This document shows, in pieces, positions 1-9,105 of a DNA stretch of 33,738 nucleotides (position 1 is the stretch's first letter; each line of letters starts with the position of its first letter). Origin of the DNA: Saprospiraceae bacterium (GTDB lineage: Bacteria; Bacteroidota; Bacteroidia; Chitinophagales; Saprospiraceae); NCBI GenBank assembly GCA_016715105.1, contig JADKBO010000048.1:1-33738 (forward strand), written 5' to 3'. The position numbers and the translations under genes were made by a program. A model generated the notes under the pieces. That model saw only the letters and a list, made by a program, of their open reading frames with translations, did no database searches and was not told where the DNA came from.

Positions 1-13
1 TTAAATCGTTTTC

Positions 14-2158
14 GTGAAGAGACTGCTTTCCATATTTCTGGCCATATTTACTTGCACATCTTTATTTGCTCAAAAGCAAAATGCTGAGTATCGATATTTT
101 ATTAAAAAAGCGACTGATGCTGTAAAAATTGATGGTGACCTTAAGGAGTTGTCTTGGGAATCTGCGCAATTGGCTACAGATTTTTTCATGATTTTGCCCA
201 GTGATACGTCGAAAGCAAATATTCAAACGCACGTGCGTATGACTTATGATGACAACAATATTTACATTGCCGTTGTCAATGAAATTCCACATAAGACTTA
301 CATGGTGGAATCGTTGCGAAGGGATTGGAATTTTGGGAAAAACGACAATTTCTTGCTCATCATGGACACCTACAATGACCTTACCAATGGTTTTGCTTTT
401 GGTTTAAATGCTGCGGGCGCTCAATGGGATGGTCAACAGTATGACGGGGGACCAGTAAACTTGAGTTGGGATAATAAATGGCATTCTCAAGTAAAACAGT
501 ATGAAGACCGCTGGATCATGGAGGCCGCCATTCCTTTTAAATCTATCAGATATAATAAAAAATTGATGAGTTGGGGTGTCAATTTTGGTCGAATGGACCT
601 GCCTTCAACAGAAAAATCTTCGTGGGCTCCAGTACCGAGGCAATTTGCTTCTATTTCTTCGGCATACACTGGAGAATTGATTTGGGATGCTCCTCCACCG
701 AGTGCCGGGGCAAATGTGTCTGTCATTCCTTACTTATTGGGAGGATCTCAAAAGGATTTTGCTGGAGATGGAAAACAAACTTATCGAAAGGAAGTGGGTG
801 GCGATGTGAAAGTTGCTTTGGGTTCTGCTTTGAATCTTGACCTCACCCTCAATCCAGACTTTTCGCAAGTAGAGGTTGACCAGCAACAGACCAATTTGGA
901 CCGGTTTGAATTATTTTTTCCTGAGCGGCGCCAATTCTTTTTGGAAAATGATGACTTGTTTAATAACCTGGGTATGGAACGCATACGGCCTTTTTTCTCC
1001 AGACGTATTGGCTTAGGTGTGCCTATTGATTACGGCGCTAGACTGAGCGGAAAACTCAATAAACAGTTGAGGATCGGAGCGCTGCACATCAATACAGGAA
1101 GTGCAGAAGACAGAGGTATTGAAGGTCAAAATTTCACAGTGGTAACTTTGCAGCAAAAGGTATTTAATCGTTCGAATATTACAGGGGTTTTCATCAATAA
1201 GGATGCAACTTCCTCGAGCCAATTCAATCGCAATGCCGGACTTGAGTACAACCTTGCCTCACGCAATAACTTATGGCGAGGTAAATTTATGTATTACCAT
1301 TCTTCTACGGAAGAAGGGGCTAAAGGGAATAACATGGCTGCTGCGCAAATCAATTATAACGATCGGCACTGGGCAATCACCGGGCAATACGAGAAAGTAG
1401 GCACAGGTTATGAATCTCAAGTTGGGTTTTTCCAGAGGAGTGGTTATTCAAGGGTAAATGGAAGATTGGGTTATTTGTTTTTGCCTGAAGGAGGAAGAGT
1501 GCTTTCCCACGGTCCATCGTTTTTTAGTTTTGCATTTTTTGATCAGTTTAATCAGTCGACAGAATACACAAGTGGCGTGATGTACAATGTTGAATTCAGA
1601 GATAAGTCAGTGCTGTCCTGGTACACGGCCAAAGATTATATAAGGTTATTGACGTCATTTGATCCAACCAATTTTACAGGCATCAAATTACCCATTGGCT
1701 CACAACATCATTGGTCATCAACTGGTATTAACTTTGTATCCAAACCGCAAAGTTTATTGACTTATGGTTTTGACAGTCGATACGGTGGGTATTATACCGG
1801 AGGAAAGAGGTTGAGATTGGCTGCCAATTTGAATTATAGGTTCCAACCCTACGTGCAACTAGGTATTGCTGCAGAAATCAATGACATCGATTTGCCCGAA
1901 GAGAATCAGTTGAAGGATGCCCGTTTTTGGCTGATCAGCCCAAGGGTTGATTTGACCTTGACCAATAATTTGTATTTTACAACATTCATTCAATACAACG
2001 AGCAAATTCAAAACACCAACATCAATGCACGTTTACAGTGGAGGTACAAGCCAGTATCTGATATTTATTTGGTTTATACAGATAATTATGCGACTATTGA
2101 TTCGAGGGTGAAAAATAGAGCCATTGTGTTGAAAATGACGTATTGGGGGAATATTTAG
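14..2158 (+). CDS. DUF5916 family outer-membrane protein with N-terminal CBM9-like domain
   Basis: A 714-residue secreted protein starting at GTG; the first 20 residues form a signal peptide (MKRLLSIFLAIF, cleavage after FAQ). Residues ~30-225 resemble the CBM9-like sugar-binding fold that opens DUF5916 proteins (IDGDLKELSWESA, then DRWIMEAAIPFKSIRY). The rest, from ~235, is rich in alternating aromatic and polar residues and ends in beta-strand-like segments, as expected for an outer-membrane barrel. Length and order fit DUF5916 proteins of Bacteroidota. The substrate is unknown; binding or import of a glycan or peptide is inference. A few bases precede the start, so its promoter is outside the window. 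The frame is intact. Confidence 0.85.
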   Translation: MKRLLSIFLAIFTCTSLFAQKQNAEYRYFIKKATDAVKIDGDLKELSWESAQLATDFFMILPSDTSKANIQTHVRMTYDDNNIYIAVVNEIPHKTYMVESLRRDWNFGKNDNFLLIMDTYNDLTNGFAFGLNAAGAQWDGQQYDGGPVNLSWDNKWHSQVKQYEDRWIMEAAIPFKSIRYNKKLMSWGVNFGRMDLPSTEKSSWAPVPRQFASISSAYTGELIWDAPPPSAGANVSVIPYLLGGSQKDFAGDGKQTYRKEVGGDVKVALGSALNLDLTLNPDFSQVEVDQQQTNLDRFELFFPERRQFFLENDDLFNNLGMERIRPFFSRRIGLGVPIDYGARLSGKLNKQLRIGALHINTGSAEDRGIEGQNFTVVTLQQKVFNRSNITGVFINKDATSSSQFNRNAGLEYNLASRNNLWRGKFMYYHSSTEEGAKGNNMAAAQINYNDRHWAITGQYEKVGTGYESQVGFFQRSGYSRVNGRLGYLFLPEGGRVLSHGPSFFSFAFFDQFNQSTEYTSGVMYNVEFRDKSVLSWYTAKDYIRLLTSFDPTNFTGIKLPIGSQHHWSSTGINFVSKPQSLLTYGFDSRYGGYYTGGKRLRLAANLNYRFQPYVQLGIAAEINDIDLPEENQLKDARFWLISPRVDLTLTNNLYFTTFIQYNEQIQNTNINARLQWRYKPVSDIYLVYTDNYATIDSRVKNRAIVLKMTYWGNI

Positions 2159-2242
2159 GTTCACTTGGGGTTTTTCTTTTTTTAAAAAGGAATTTATAAA
2201 TTAATATCACTTCGAACATAATCATAAGTAAATATAACAAAA

Positions 2243-2823
2243 ATGAAACCTTTTTGGATTGTATTTCTGTTTTTTACGTGCCTATCTCAAAATTCTTTTT
2301 CTCAGCAAAATTTGACAGATGAAATAGCTGACACTACAATTAATACTCAAATTGAAAGGTTACTAAACGAAACAAGCATAATTAAAAAAATTGAATTTGT
2401 GGACATTGAAAAAGTAAAAGTCCTTCAATTTCAAAACCATTATAATAATAAATCTTAACTTAGACAGAAGACAAAGGGTTATTTCTCAAGTAATTCAAAG
2501 TGGAGCAAATTTTTGGACAGGAAGAGTTAAAGGTGAAAGACATGCTTTTCTGGATGCTAATGAAATTGATGATTTAATAACCTTTGTAGAGTTATCAGAC
2601 AGTGTTTGGAAGAAAGAAAAACCTATTAATGAAACACATTACATTTTTGATTCCAAGGATAATTTGCGAGTAACTTTTTGGACAAAGAAAATAGTGCTGC
2701 TTGGGTTTTTAATATAAAATTTACAAACTATTTTTTTGACAATACTGAAATATTATCATTACCCAATCCGATGAATTTTTAAAGGCTTTAAAACTAGTAA
2801 AAGCTCAAATTGAAAATGACTGA
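2243..2823 (+). pseudogene. Secreted protein of unknown function, broken by three frame changes
   Basis: The first frame gives a signal peptide (MKPFWIVFLFFTCLSQ) and stops after 71 residues at 2458. Coding-like sequence continues at once in the next frame (2451 onward: NLDRRQRVISQVIQSGANFW, later FVELSDSVWKKEKP), shifts near 2690 (NSAAWVFNIKFTNYFFDNTE) and again near 2764 (QSDEFLKALKLVKAQIEND, stop 2821-2823). Joined, these make a single secreted protein of about 193 residues. Each junction could be explained by one base gained or lost in a short A or C run. I do not recognise the family. Either a decayed gene or a normal gene with sequencing errors. Confidence 0.6.
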
Positions 2824-2943
2824 CAATTTTGTAGTTATTAATAAATTTTTAATCCAAGTTTTATTTCTTTGTGAGAATCGGAAAAAGGAAATTTTATAAT
2901 CGCTTTTATTATAATTCTTTGCTTTTCGATTCTTGGGCATAAC

Positions 2944-2980
2944 AAAAAACCAAGCTAACCTTTTATTGAAGCTAACTTGG
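2944..2980 (-). terminator. Rho-independent terminator of the TonB receptor gene
   Basis: Read on the minus strand, CCAAGTTAGC and GTTAGCTTGG form a 10-bp stem with two G-U pairs around an 11-base loop, followed by six T. It begins 10 bases after the receptor stop codon at 2991. Confidence 0.7.
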
Positions 2981-2990
2981 GTCTCAATGT

Positions 2991-5403
2991 TTAAATTTTG
3001 GCAGTCAAAGCAACGATCACATTCCTTCCTGGAGCTACCAATCCAGAACTGTATGGTCGATAACGTTGGTCTGTGATGTTTTCCAGGCCTGCACTGACGG
3101 TCAAAAAGTTGGTGAATTCATACATGGTTTTAAAATTGAGTGTGTACCAACTTGGGGAAAAGGGTTTGCCTGTCGCGTCTTTGGCATAAATGACAGGCTT
3201 TTGTCTTTCCTCTTCATTGAGGTTGGCATGGCTCACTTCAGCGTTGTATACTACATAGAATTGCATGTTTAATTTATTTCTCTGGTAGCTCAATTTGGTG
3301 GTACAAAATGCTGGAGCGGCGTGTCTGGAAGGATAAACTTGGCCATTGTCAAACTCTTCTTTGCCTATTTGATAGTTGTATTTAGACGCAAGTCCAAAAC
3401 CAGAAGGAAGTTTGATTTCAAGTCCAATATTAAAGCCATACACTTTTGCAAATGCCGCATTTTGAATGGCGTAAACCTTGCTATTCTGGCCATCGTACAA
3501 AATACTGTCTTGGCCACCAACTTGAAAACTTCTCCTGACCATGGCGTTGTCCAGATACGTATAAAAAAGAGAGATGTCCAGTTTTGCAATTTCACCCAAA
3601 ACTTTTGCCACGTTTAATTCTGCATTGTAGGCATATTCAGCCTTCAACGAAGTATTGGGAACCACGACCTCGCCCTCTGCAAAATCAAATATCTTTCCAA
3701 TATCATCGACATTGGGCGCTCTAAATCCCGAGCCTAGACTCGCTGAAATTTTCCAGGAGGCTGCTGGTCTTAGGACCATTCCAACACTACCAGTAGTTGC
3801 AGCATTTTGCAAATTGGATTTTGTAAAATCAAATGGAAAGAATGCGAGGTGCCTCGAAAAATCGGACTGTATTTCAAAAATGCCATGTCTCAATCCAGCT
3901 TGTATTAAAAAGCGATCTGATTTGAAATATTGGTAATTGAAATACAAAGCATAACTATTCCAAGTTGAAGCAGGGTATCGATCAGCAACAGCAATGGGGC
4001 TTCCATCTCTGATATCAACTGCACTTCCCAAGAGAATTTACATCATTCAATACGTATTCGGCACCATAAAAAAGTCGGTGTTTTTGGATGTTTTTTTCCA
4101 AATCAACATTCATAGAAAAGGCTTGAACATTTTCGAGATTGGTGCGCAATCGGTGGTGATTGAATCGTCTATCGATCCTACTTTCCTCAAAGGTTTGTTG
4201 TGCCAATTGTATAGCCAACTTGTCATAAATTTTAGTATCCTTTTGGTGCAGAATGGATAAATGATTCATCATCCACAATTGCGGGCCATAATTCCACACG
4301 GCAGAAACAGGTAAACCATTGGATTGCGTTTCTATGAGCCGATCATATCTCGAATATGCCGATGTTTTTGAATAATGGAATCCATATTGGAAATCCCAGT
4401 AATTGTTGGGTGAAAACCTCACTTTTTGCATCATATTGATCTGGCTATATCCACTTGGATTTTGAACTTGAGGCTTTGGATTTTCAATGACCTGATCTAT
4501 ATTATCTATCCTTTGTACGTAAAAAGGTTTCAGATATTCCGCTGGTCCATGTGCTCCCATTTGCAAGTCACCATACTTATTAAAGGTGAAACTAGTCACA
4601 GATGACCATTTTTTACCTCCTACATTGACATCAAAATGATTGGAAAATTCGTTGTTGGCGCTGGAAAATCTAGAGACTGCTTTTCCTTTCACTAAAGTTT
4701 TGTTTTGTAGTGAAAGTTGTGGTTGAATGGTCTGAAAGCTCATCACTCCTCCAATGGCGTCGCTGCCGTAGATTACAGAACCGGGGCCAAAAAATACTTC
4801 CGTTTTCTGTATGGCAAAGGGATCCAAGGAAATGACATTTTGTAAATTTCCTGCCCTGAAAATCGCTGAATTCATCCTAACACCGTCGATGGTATACAAT
4901 AAACGATTGGTCGCGAATCCCCGGATCATGGGAGAACCTCCACCTTGTTGACTTTTTTGGATGAATACTTCGCCAGATGAACCTAATAAGTCTGCAGCAG
5001 TTTGCGGGTTGTTTAAGGCTACTTCTTTGGGTGTAATACTGGAAATTTTGGATGGTGTATTGGATGAAGATTGATTCCAGCGAGTCGCCGAAACTACTAC
5101 TTCGTCAAATGCAGCAGAGGATGGAGTAAGATTTATCAAATAATTTGAAGCCGATAATTCTTCAAAACTTTTGATTTCTGTTTTATATCCAAGGCGGCGA
5201 ATTTCAATTTTATTGGAACCTTGAAAGGCTGAAATGTCGGCTTGCCCCATAGTATTGGTTGTAGTAAATGCATTGGGATGATCACTCATGATGGAGACTA
5301 GTTCTATTGGCTCGTTGCTTTCTATATTGGTAAGCGTGAGCGTTTGACTGTAGGCCATGAATGAAATGCCCAATACAAAAAACAATAGTATTGTTTTAAG
5401 CAT
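2991..5403 (-). pseudogene. TonB-dependent outer-membrane receptor, split by one frameshift
   Basis: Signal peptide (MLKTILLFFVLGISF), a short carboxypeptidase-regulatory-like domain (residues ~20-95), then a TonB plug (DEVVVSATRWN; SPMIRGFATNRLLYTIDGVR; VIYGSDAIGGVMSF) and a barrel ending in KNVIVALTAKI-like final strands. The plug resembles haem/haemoglobin-type receptors, but the ligand is not readable. The first frame runs 5403-4015 and ends NDVNSLGKCS-stop; the second frame (4031-2991) continues smoothly as LGSAVDIRDGSPI. One extra C at about 4032 accounts for the break. Length (~800 residues) is normal once joined. The small gene at 5485-6030 lies 82 bp upstream on the same strand and is probably co-transcribed. 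Receptor role: established family; ligand: unknown. Confidence 0.8.
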
Positions 5404-5484
5404 TCGGATTTATTTTTGGTAAATAAATGATGGGGTTTGCATCGGAAGTATCCATGAAAACCATCCATAAAGACCTGTATTTAC

Positions 5485-6030
5485 TTAGCCAAATTTTGGT
5501 GGAGGTGAATCGGGATCAAGCCTGTTTATGGTTTGAATGTGTTGGGTATAATCCCAAATTCCTTGATTTTGGGTTGGAATATTTTTGAATGGAAGTTCAC
5601 CATCTGAGTGGTAAAATGATTTGTACAGATTCTGAAATTTTTGAAGAAAACCATCTTTTTCGGGCCTGTCATCAAATGACAAACAAATCAATGCTTTTAA
5701 TTGCTGATTTATTTCGGTTTCTTCTATGTCGTGCCAGCACCAATAAAATGTGGTATCGCCATGGACTTCCGATTTGACGACATCGTACATTTGGTTTTGG
5801 TACTCAAATTCGGCGGCGTGCTCCCATTCCAGTTCTTCTTGTTTTTCTTGTTCGGTGAATTTCAACAAAACCAATCTTTCTGTGTCTTTTTCTGTTTCTT
5901 TTTCTGAGTCTATGTGTTCTTTTACTTCCTTTTTTATTTGAATTTTTTGGTGGCTGAGCACTAGATAGGTAGTTGCCGTGGGAGCAAATAGACAGAAGAA
6001 AAACAATATGCTGAGATGGTTGCTTTTCAA
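5485..6030 (-). CDS. Conserved membrane-anchored hypothetical protein upstream of TonB receptor
   Basis: 181 residues, starting at TTG (no in-frame ATG nearby; the start is chosen because it gives the whole hydrophobic N-terminus). Residues ~6-26 form a single membrane segment or signal anchor (LSILFFFCLFAPTATTYLVL), followed by a charged helix rich in K and E (28-70) and a compact region with EFEYQNQMYDVV and FYWCWHDIEET. The C-terminus is proline-rich (DPDSPPPKFG). I believe similar short proteins sit before TonB receptors in other Bacteroidota, but cannot name a family. Its position and the gap of 82 bp suggest an operon with the receptor; a role in receptor function is inference only. Confidence 0.65.
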   Translation of the reverse strand: MKSNHLSILFFFCLFAPTATTYLVLSHQKIQIKKEVKEHIDSEKETEKDTERLVLLKFTEQEKQEELEWEHAAEFEYQNQMYDVVKSEVHGDTTFYWCWHDIEETEINQQLKALICLSFDDRPEKDGFLQKFQNLYKSFYHSDGELPFKNIPTQNQGIWDYTQHIQTINRLDPDSPPPKFG

Positions 6031-6123
6031 ACAAAAAGATTTTGCTGGTAAAGTAAGTAATTTTTTGTGGAGATATGGAGATGTGGATGGGGAAAATAAG
6101 TGGGTAGGCCACTATCTGAAATT

Positions 6124-6173
6124 TTAAAGCCACAGGCTCGATACATGTAGTAACCATGGATATCAATCCATGG
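6124..6173 (-). repeat. Orphan REP-like palindromic element in a 362-bp gene-free stretch
   Basis: CCATGGAT-ATCA-ATCCATGG (6154-6173) is a perfect 8-bp inverted repeat with a 4-base loop. Fifteen bases to its left, AGCCACAGGCT (6129-6139) is a smaller hairpin whose reverse, AGCCTGTGGCT, is the hairpin core of the 15.0-15.9 kb repeats. Apart from this I see no gene or signal in 6031-6392. Confidence 0.45.
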
Positions 6174-6392
6174 GCAAATTGTAAAACGGAAATAGAGTTC
6201 CTGAGAAACAACACATATGGGCTTGTGGTCAGTTATCTGAGAGTACCTAACGTCTTATACCGCATTTAGATGTGATTCCTATCATCCACATCCCCAGAAC
6301 AAACCAACTACCCATATACTTGCATTGTTGAATTGTACCAACTTAGGAGTGATGAGACAACCCAAAGCCGCCATTGGTTTGAGAAACAGGGC

Positions 6393-6922
6393 TTACCACC
6401 AGCGCATTTCCCAAAGTGGATTCATGCCGCCTGTGACATCAGGTTGGAACAAGGAATATTGAGTTGGATAACCTTTTTTTTTGGATAAAAGCGCCCATAT
6501 TTTATCTCGTGCGACACCTCCACCCGTTGTATTTTTCCGGTAATATTGATGATGTGTGCATTCAATTCACCGCCTTTGAGCCCCTCTAACCAAATGGACA
6601 CTTCACCACCGAAGTGATCCGTTCTGTCATTAACAAACTCGATAGTAGGGTTGGTCGGAAAAATGTTGCTACATGATACAACATCCAACCTACCTTTATC
6701 TTTGACAAAAGTATTCGCTGCAGAAAGCACAAGAGGGAGTTTTACCTTGGTAAAGTCAATTCCTTTTTTAAGGTCTTTTGCCCATTTAGCTTCATGTTTA
6801 GTGTCGTATTGGTTTGGTGTGTCTCGCTCAAAATTTCGATTTTTTAATGAACCTGTATCCAATTTTGGGAAAGCTTCATACAATAGAACTTGCGGGTCAT
6901 TTATGTTTTTTGTGGGTGGCAT
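6393..6922 (-). CDS. Unknown protein, C-terminus shifted out of frame at a 9-T run
   Basis: Start chosen at ATG 6922 (MPPTKNINDPQVLLYEAFPK); an upstream in-frame start at 6967 would add 15 residues of different character. The protein has no signal peptide and no motif I can name; it contains SAANTFVKDKGRLDV and a beta-rich stretch (ELNAHIINITGKIQRVEV). As read it ends KVIQLNIPCSNLMSQAA at 6422. In another frame from the A9 run (plus-strand T run 6474-6482) it continues GYPTQYSLFQPDVTGGMNPL and ends WEMRWW with a stop at 6393-6395, which looks more like a natural end. A one-base change in the run restores it, so the true product is probably about 175 residues. Function unknown. Confidence 0.5.
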
Positions 6923-7003
6923 GATTAATTTTTTTACAAAAATAGTCCGAAAAGACCCACTTGTCAATAGCGAAATATCATTAGGTAAAAAAAATAAAAA
7001 TGA

Positions 7004-7582
7004 TCAATCATTCAAACCTTTACCGTCCAAGATAGCGCCAATGCTATTTTTTACCCTCGATTCACGTGTAGCTGACAATTTTGGTTGGGAAAAATGAAGT
7101 AGATAAGCCCTTTGTCGACCTGGAGTCAGCGACTCAAATGCTTTTTTAAGGGCTGAATCTTTATCTAAAGCCTCTTGGAATTCAGTGGCCATCTTAAATT
7201 CAGATGGTTTTTTTAATTCCACTTTTAATCCTGCTTTTTCTACTTCTATGGCTTCGTAGATATAAGATTCGATGGTTGATGCCAAAGCCTCAATGGTCTC
7301 TATGTTGGTAAATCGCATTTGCCTTGCAGACTGGACATTTTCTGTTTGTTGAATCAAAAGTCCAGCTCCGTCATTCAATAAAACACCTTTGTGAAAAAGT
7401 AAAGCACAATATTCTTTGAAGCCATGAATCAACACAATATTTGAGCCTTCAAAAGTATAACAAGGGCAACCCCACTTCAATTCTTCTTCAAGCTCAGTTT
7501 TCAAAACGATTTTTCTGAGTAATTCATATTCCTTTTGCCATGCCTTAGCTTTATCGAAAAAGAAATCAACCTTTGGATTCAT
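7004..7582 (-). CDS. YdeI/OmdA-like family protein (DUF1801 plus bacteriocin-protection domain)
   Basis: 192 residues, cytoplasmic, ATG start. Residues ~8-115 are a DUF1801-type domain (ELKWGCPCYTFEGSNIVLIH, LLFHKGVLLND); residues ~140-190 carry the OmdA/YdeI-type helical end (DSALKKAFESLTPGRQRAYL, LHFSQPKLSATRESRVKN). This two-part order and length match the YdeI family (COG4430-like), for which the biochemical role is not established; some members affect resistance to peptides. It shares the strand with the unknown gene at 6393-6922, 81 bp away, so they may be co-transcribed. A terminator just upstream separates it from the sugar operon. Confidence 0.8.
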   Translation of the reverse strand: MNPKVDFFFDKAKAWQKEYELLRKIVLKTELEEELKWGCPCYTFEGSNIVLIHGFKEYCALLFHKGVLLNDGAGLLIQQTENVQSARQMRFTNIETIEALASTIESYIYEAIEVEKAGLKVELKKPSEFKMATEFQEALDKDSALKKAFESLTPGRQRAYLLHFSQPKLSATRESRVKNSIGAILDGKGLND

Positions 7583-7613
7583 TTTAGCCTTTTGATTTTA
7601 AAGGTAAAATAAT

Positions 7614-7648
7614 AAAAAAGGCAGCTGTTATCCAAACAACTGCCTTTT
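7614..7648. terminator. Bidirectional terminator closing the sugar operon
   Basis: AAAAAAGGCAGctGTT and AACaaCTGCCTTTT pair over 7614-7648, with A and T tracts on both sides, so it can stop transcription on either strand. It lies 40 bp beyond the stop codon of the Gfo/Idh/MocA gene at 7689. Confidence 0.75.
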
Positions 7649-7688
7649 AATGTTACTATGATTTCAGCCTAAAGCTGTTCACAAATTA

Positions 7689-9041
7689 TTAATATGGTTT
7701 CCAAGCTTTGCCTCCTGCCATAATTTCCTGTGCTTTCTCATCAAAGGTCACTTTGAGTCCTGTTTGATAAGCCGCAGTTGCCATAATGTTGGCAATTGAG
7801 TGCTGATAACCCGCCTCAATGGGTGCATTGGGAGTTTGTCTGCTTTTTACACAGTCCATCCAGTTGCGTACGTGGGCAGATGTCAATGGATCACCTCCTG
7901 TATTTGCCCCAGCCTCAACTTTGAAATCTTGCAATTTTTTGGGCTCCAAAAGGTTTGGCTGCATGTTCATTTCCTTTGCCATTCTTGCCGTGAGCCCGCC
8001 TTCTGCTGTAATCTGATTGGTATCCAAATTGATCATACCACCATTTGAATAATACAATTCTTTTGTACCACCCGCTGAGTTGGAAAATCTACTTTGGAAC
8101 ATCACTTGAAAACCACTCTTCGGATCATTCAAAGGACCGTAATCAAAAGCGACTGTCAAGGTATCGGCATTGGTCCGTCCGTCTTTCCACTGATAAATGC
8201 CTCCATTGGCGACCACACTGCGTGGATGTGGAAGATTTGCAAACCAGTGGACTGTGTCGATTTGGTGGCTCATCCATTGACCTGGTATTCCTGAAGAGTA
8301 AGGCCAGAAGAGTCTGTATTCCAAGTATTTGCGTGGATCAAAGGCAACTTTGGGGCGATTGAGCAGGTATCTGTTCCAATCCAAATCTGCTTCTTTGCAT
8401 AAAGCTACAAGATCTGGTCTTCTCCATCGGCCTGGCTGATTGACATTCCACATCAATTCAACCATCACAATGGGACCAAATTCTCCCGAATTGATGTATT
8501 TCACTGCATCGTGGTAATTGGGACCACTTCTTCTTTGTGAACCAATTTGCACAATTTTTCCACTGCTTTTCACTGCTTTTAATACATCGCGGGCGTCTTG
8601 CATGGTTTCTGCCAATGGCTTCTCCGCGTAGACATCCATGCCTGCCTGAACTGCTTGGATGGTATGAATGGCATGCGCAAAGTCAGGTGTACTAATCATA
8701 ACCACATCCGTGGTTTTGGAATCGAGCAATTCTTCGTTATTGCGGTATCCCTTGACCTCACTTCCCAATGTTTTGGTCAAATGTTCTAGACCTTGGTCTC
8801 TTCTATATTTCCAAAGATCAGATAAACCGACAATTTCAAAATTCAATTCCTTTTTATGCTCCATAAAGGCTGGCAATAGTGAGGAACGAAATCGATCTGA
8901 AAAACCCAAAACACCGACTCTTACCCTATCATTGGCACCTATGATTCTGGAATATGAACTGGCAGAAAATGCACTAGTTGATAAACCAGTAGCTACACTT
9001 GCCAAGACTGCCTTTTTAACAAAATCTCTTCTTGTAGTCAT
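7689..9041 (-). CDS. Gfo/Idh/MocA family oxidoreductase with Tat signal
   Basis: 450 residues. The N-terminus (MTTRRDFVKKAVLASVATGL) has a twin-arginine motif, so export of a folded, cofactor-loaded enzyme is expected. A Rossmann domain follows (VRVGVLGFSDRF; the usual GxGxxG glycines are only partly kept), then STPDFAHA and YAEKPLAET, the EKP motif that holds the catalytic-site lysine in this superfamily. The C-terminal domain contains the substrate region (GIPGQWMSHQIDTVHW). Such enzymes oxidise or reduce sugar hydroxyls with NAD(P). It is the last gene of the four-gene operon, 64 bp after the double DUF1080 gene, and probably makes or uses 3-keto sugars together with those proteins (inference). 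Confidence 0.9.
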   Translation of the reverse strand: MTTRRDFVKKAVLASVATGLSTSAFSASSYSRIIGANDRVRVGVLGFSDRFRSSLLPAFMEHKKELNFEIVGLSDLWKYRRDQGLEHLTKTLGSEVKGYRNNEELLDSKTTDVVMISTPDFAHAIHTIQAVQAGMDVYAEKPLAETMQDARDVLKAVKSSGKIVQIGSQRRSGPNYHDAVKYINSGEFGPIVMVELMWNVNQPGRWRRPDLVALCKEADLDWNRYLLNRPKVAFDPRKYLEYRLFWPYSSGIPGQWMSHQIDTVHWFANLPHPRSVVANGGIYQWKDGRTNADTLTVAFDYGPLNDPKSGFQVMFQSRFSNSAGGTKELYYSNGGMINLDTNQITAEGGLTARMAKEMNMQPNLLEPKKLQDFKVEAGANTGGDPLTSAHVRNWMDCVKSRQTPNAPIEAGYQHSIANIMATAAYQTGLKVTFDEKAQEIMAGGKAWKPY

Positions 9042-9105
9042 TTTTTTTATTTTACGATTTGATCATTTAATTATTAAGATACTTCCCTCTTATCCTTTTT
9101 TACAA

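Noticed and set aside
5804..6214. 136-codon minus frame overlapping the gene at 5485-6030
   Set aside because: It overlaps a protein with a good membrane segment and conserved-looking core; the translation itself is basic and low in character.
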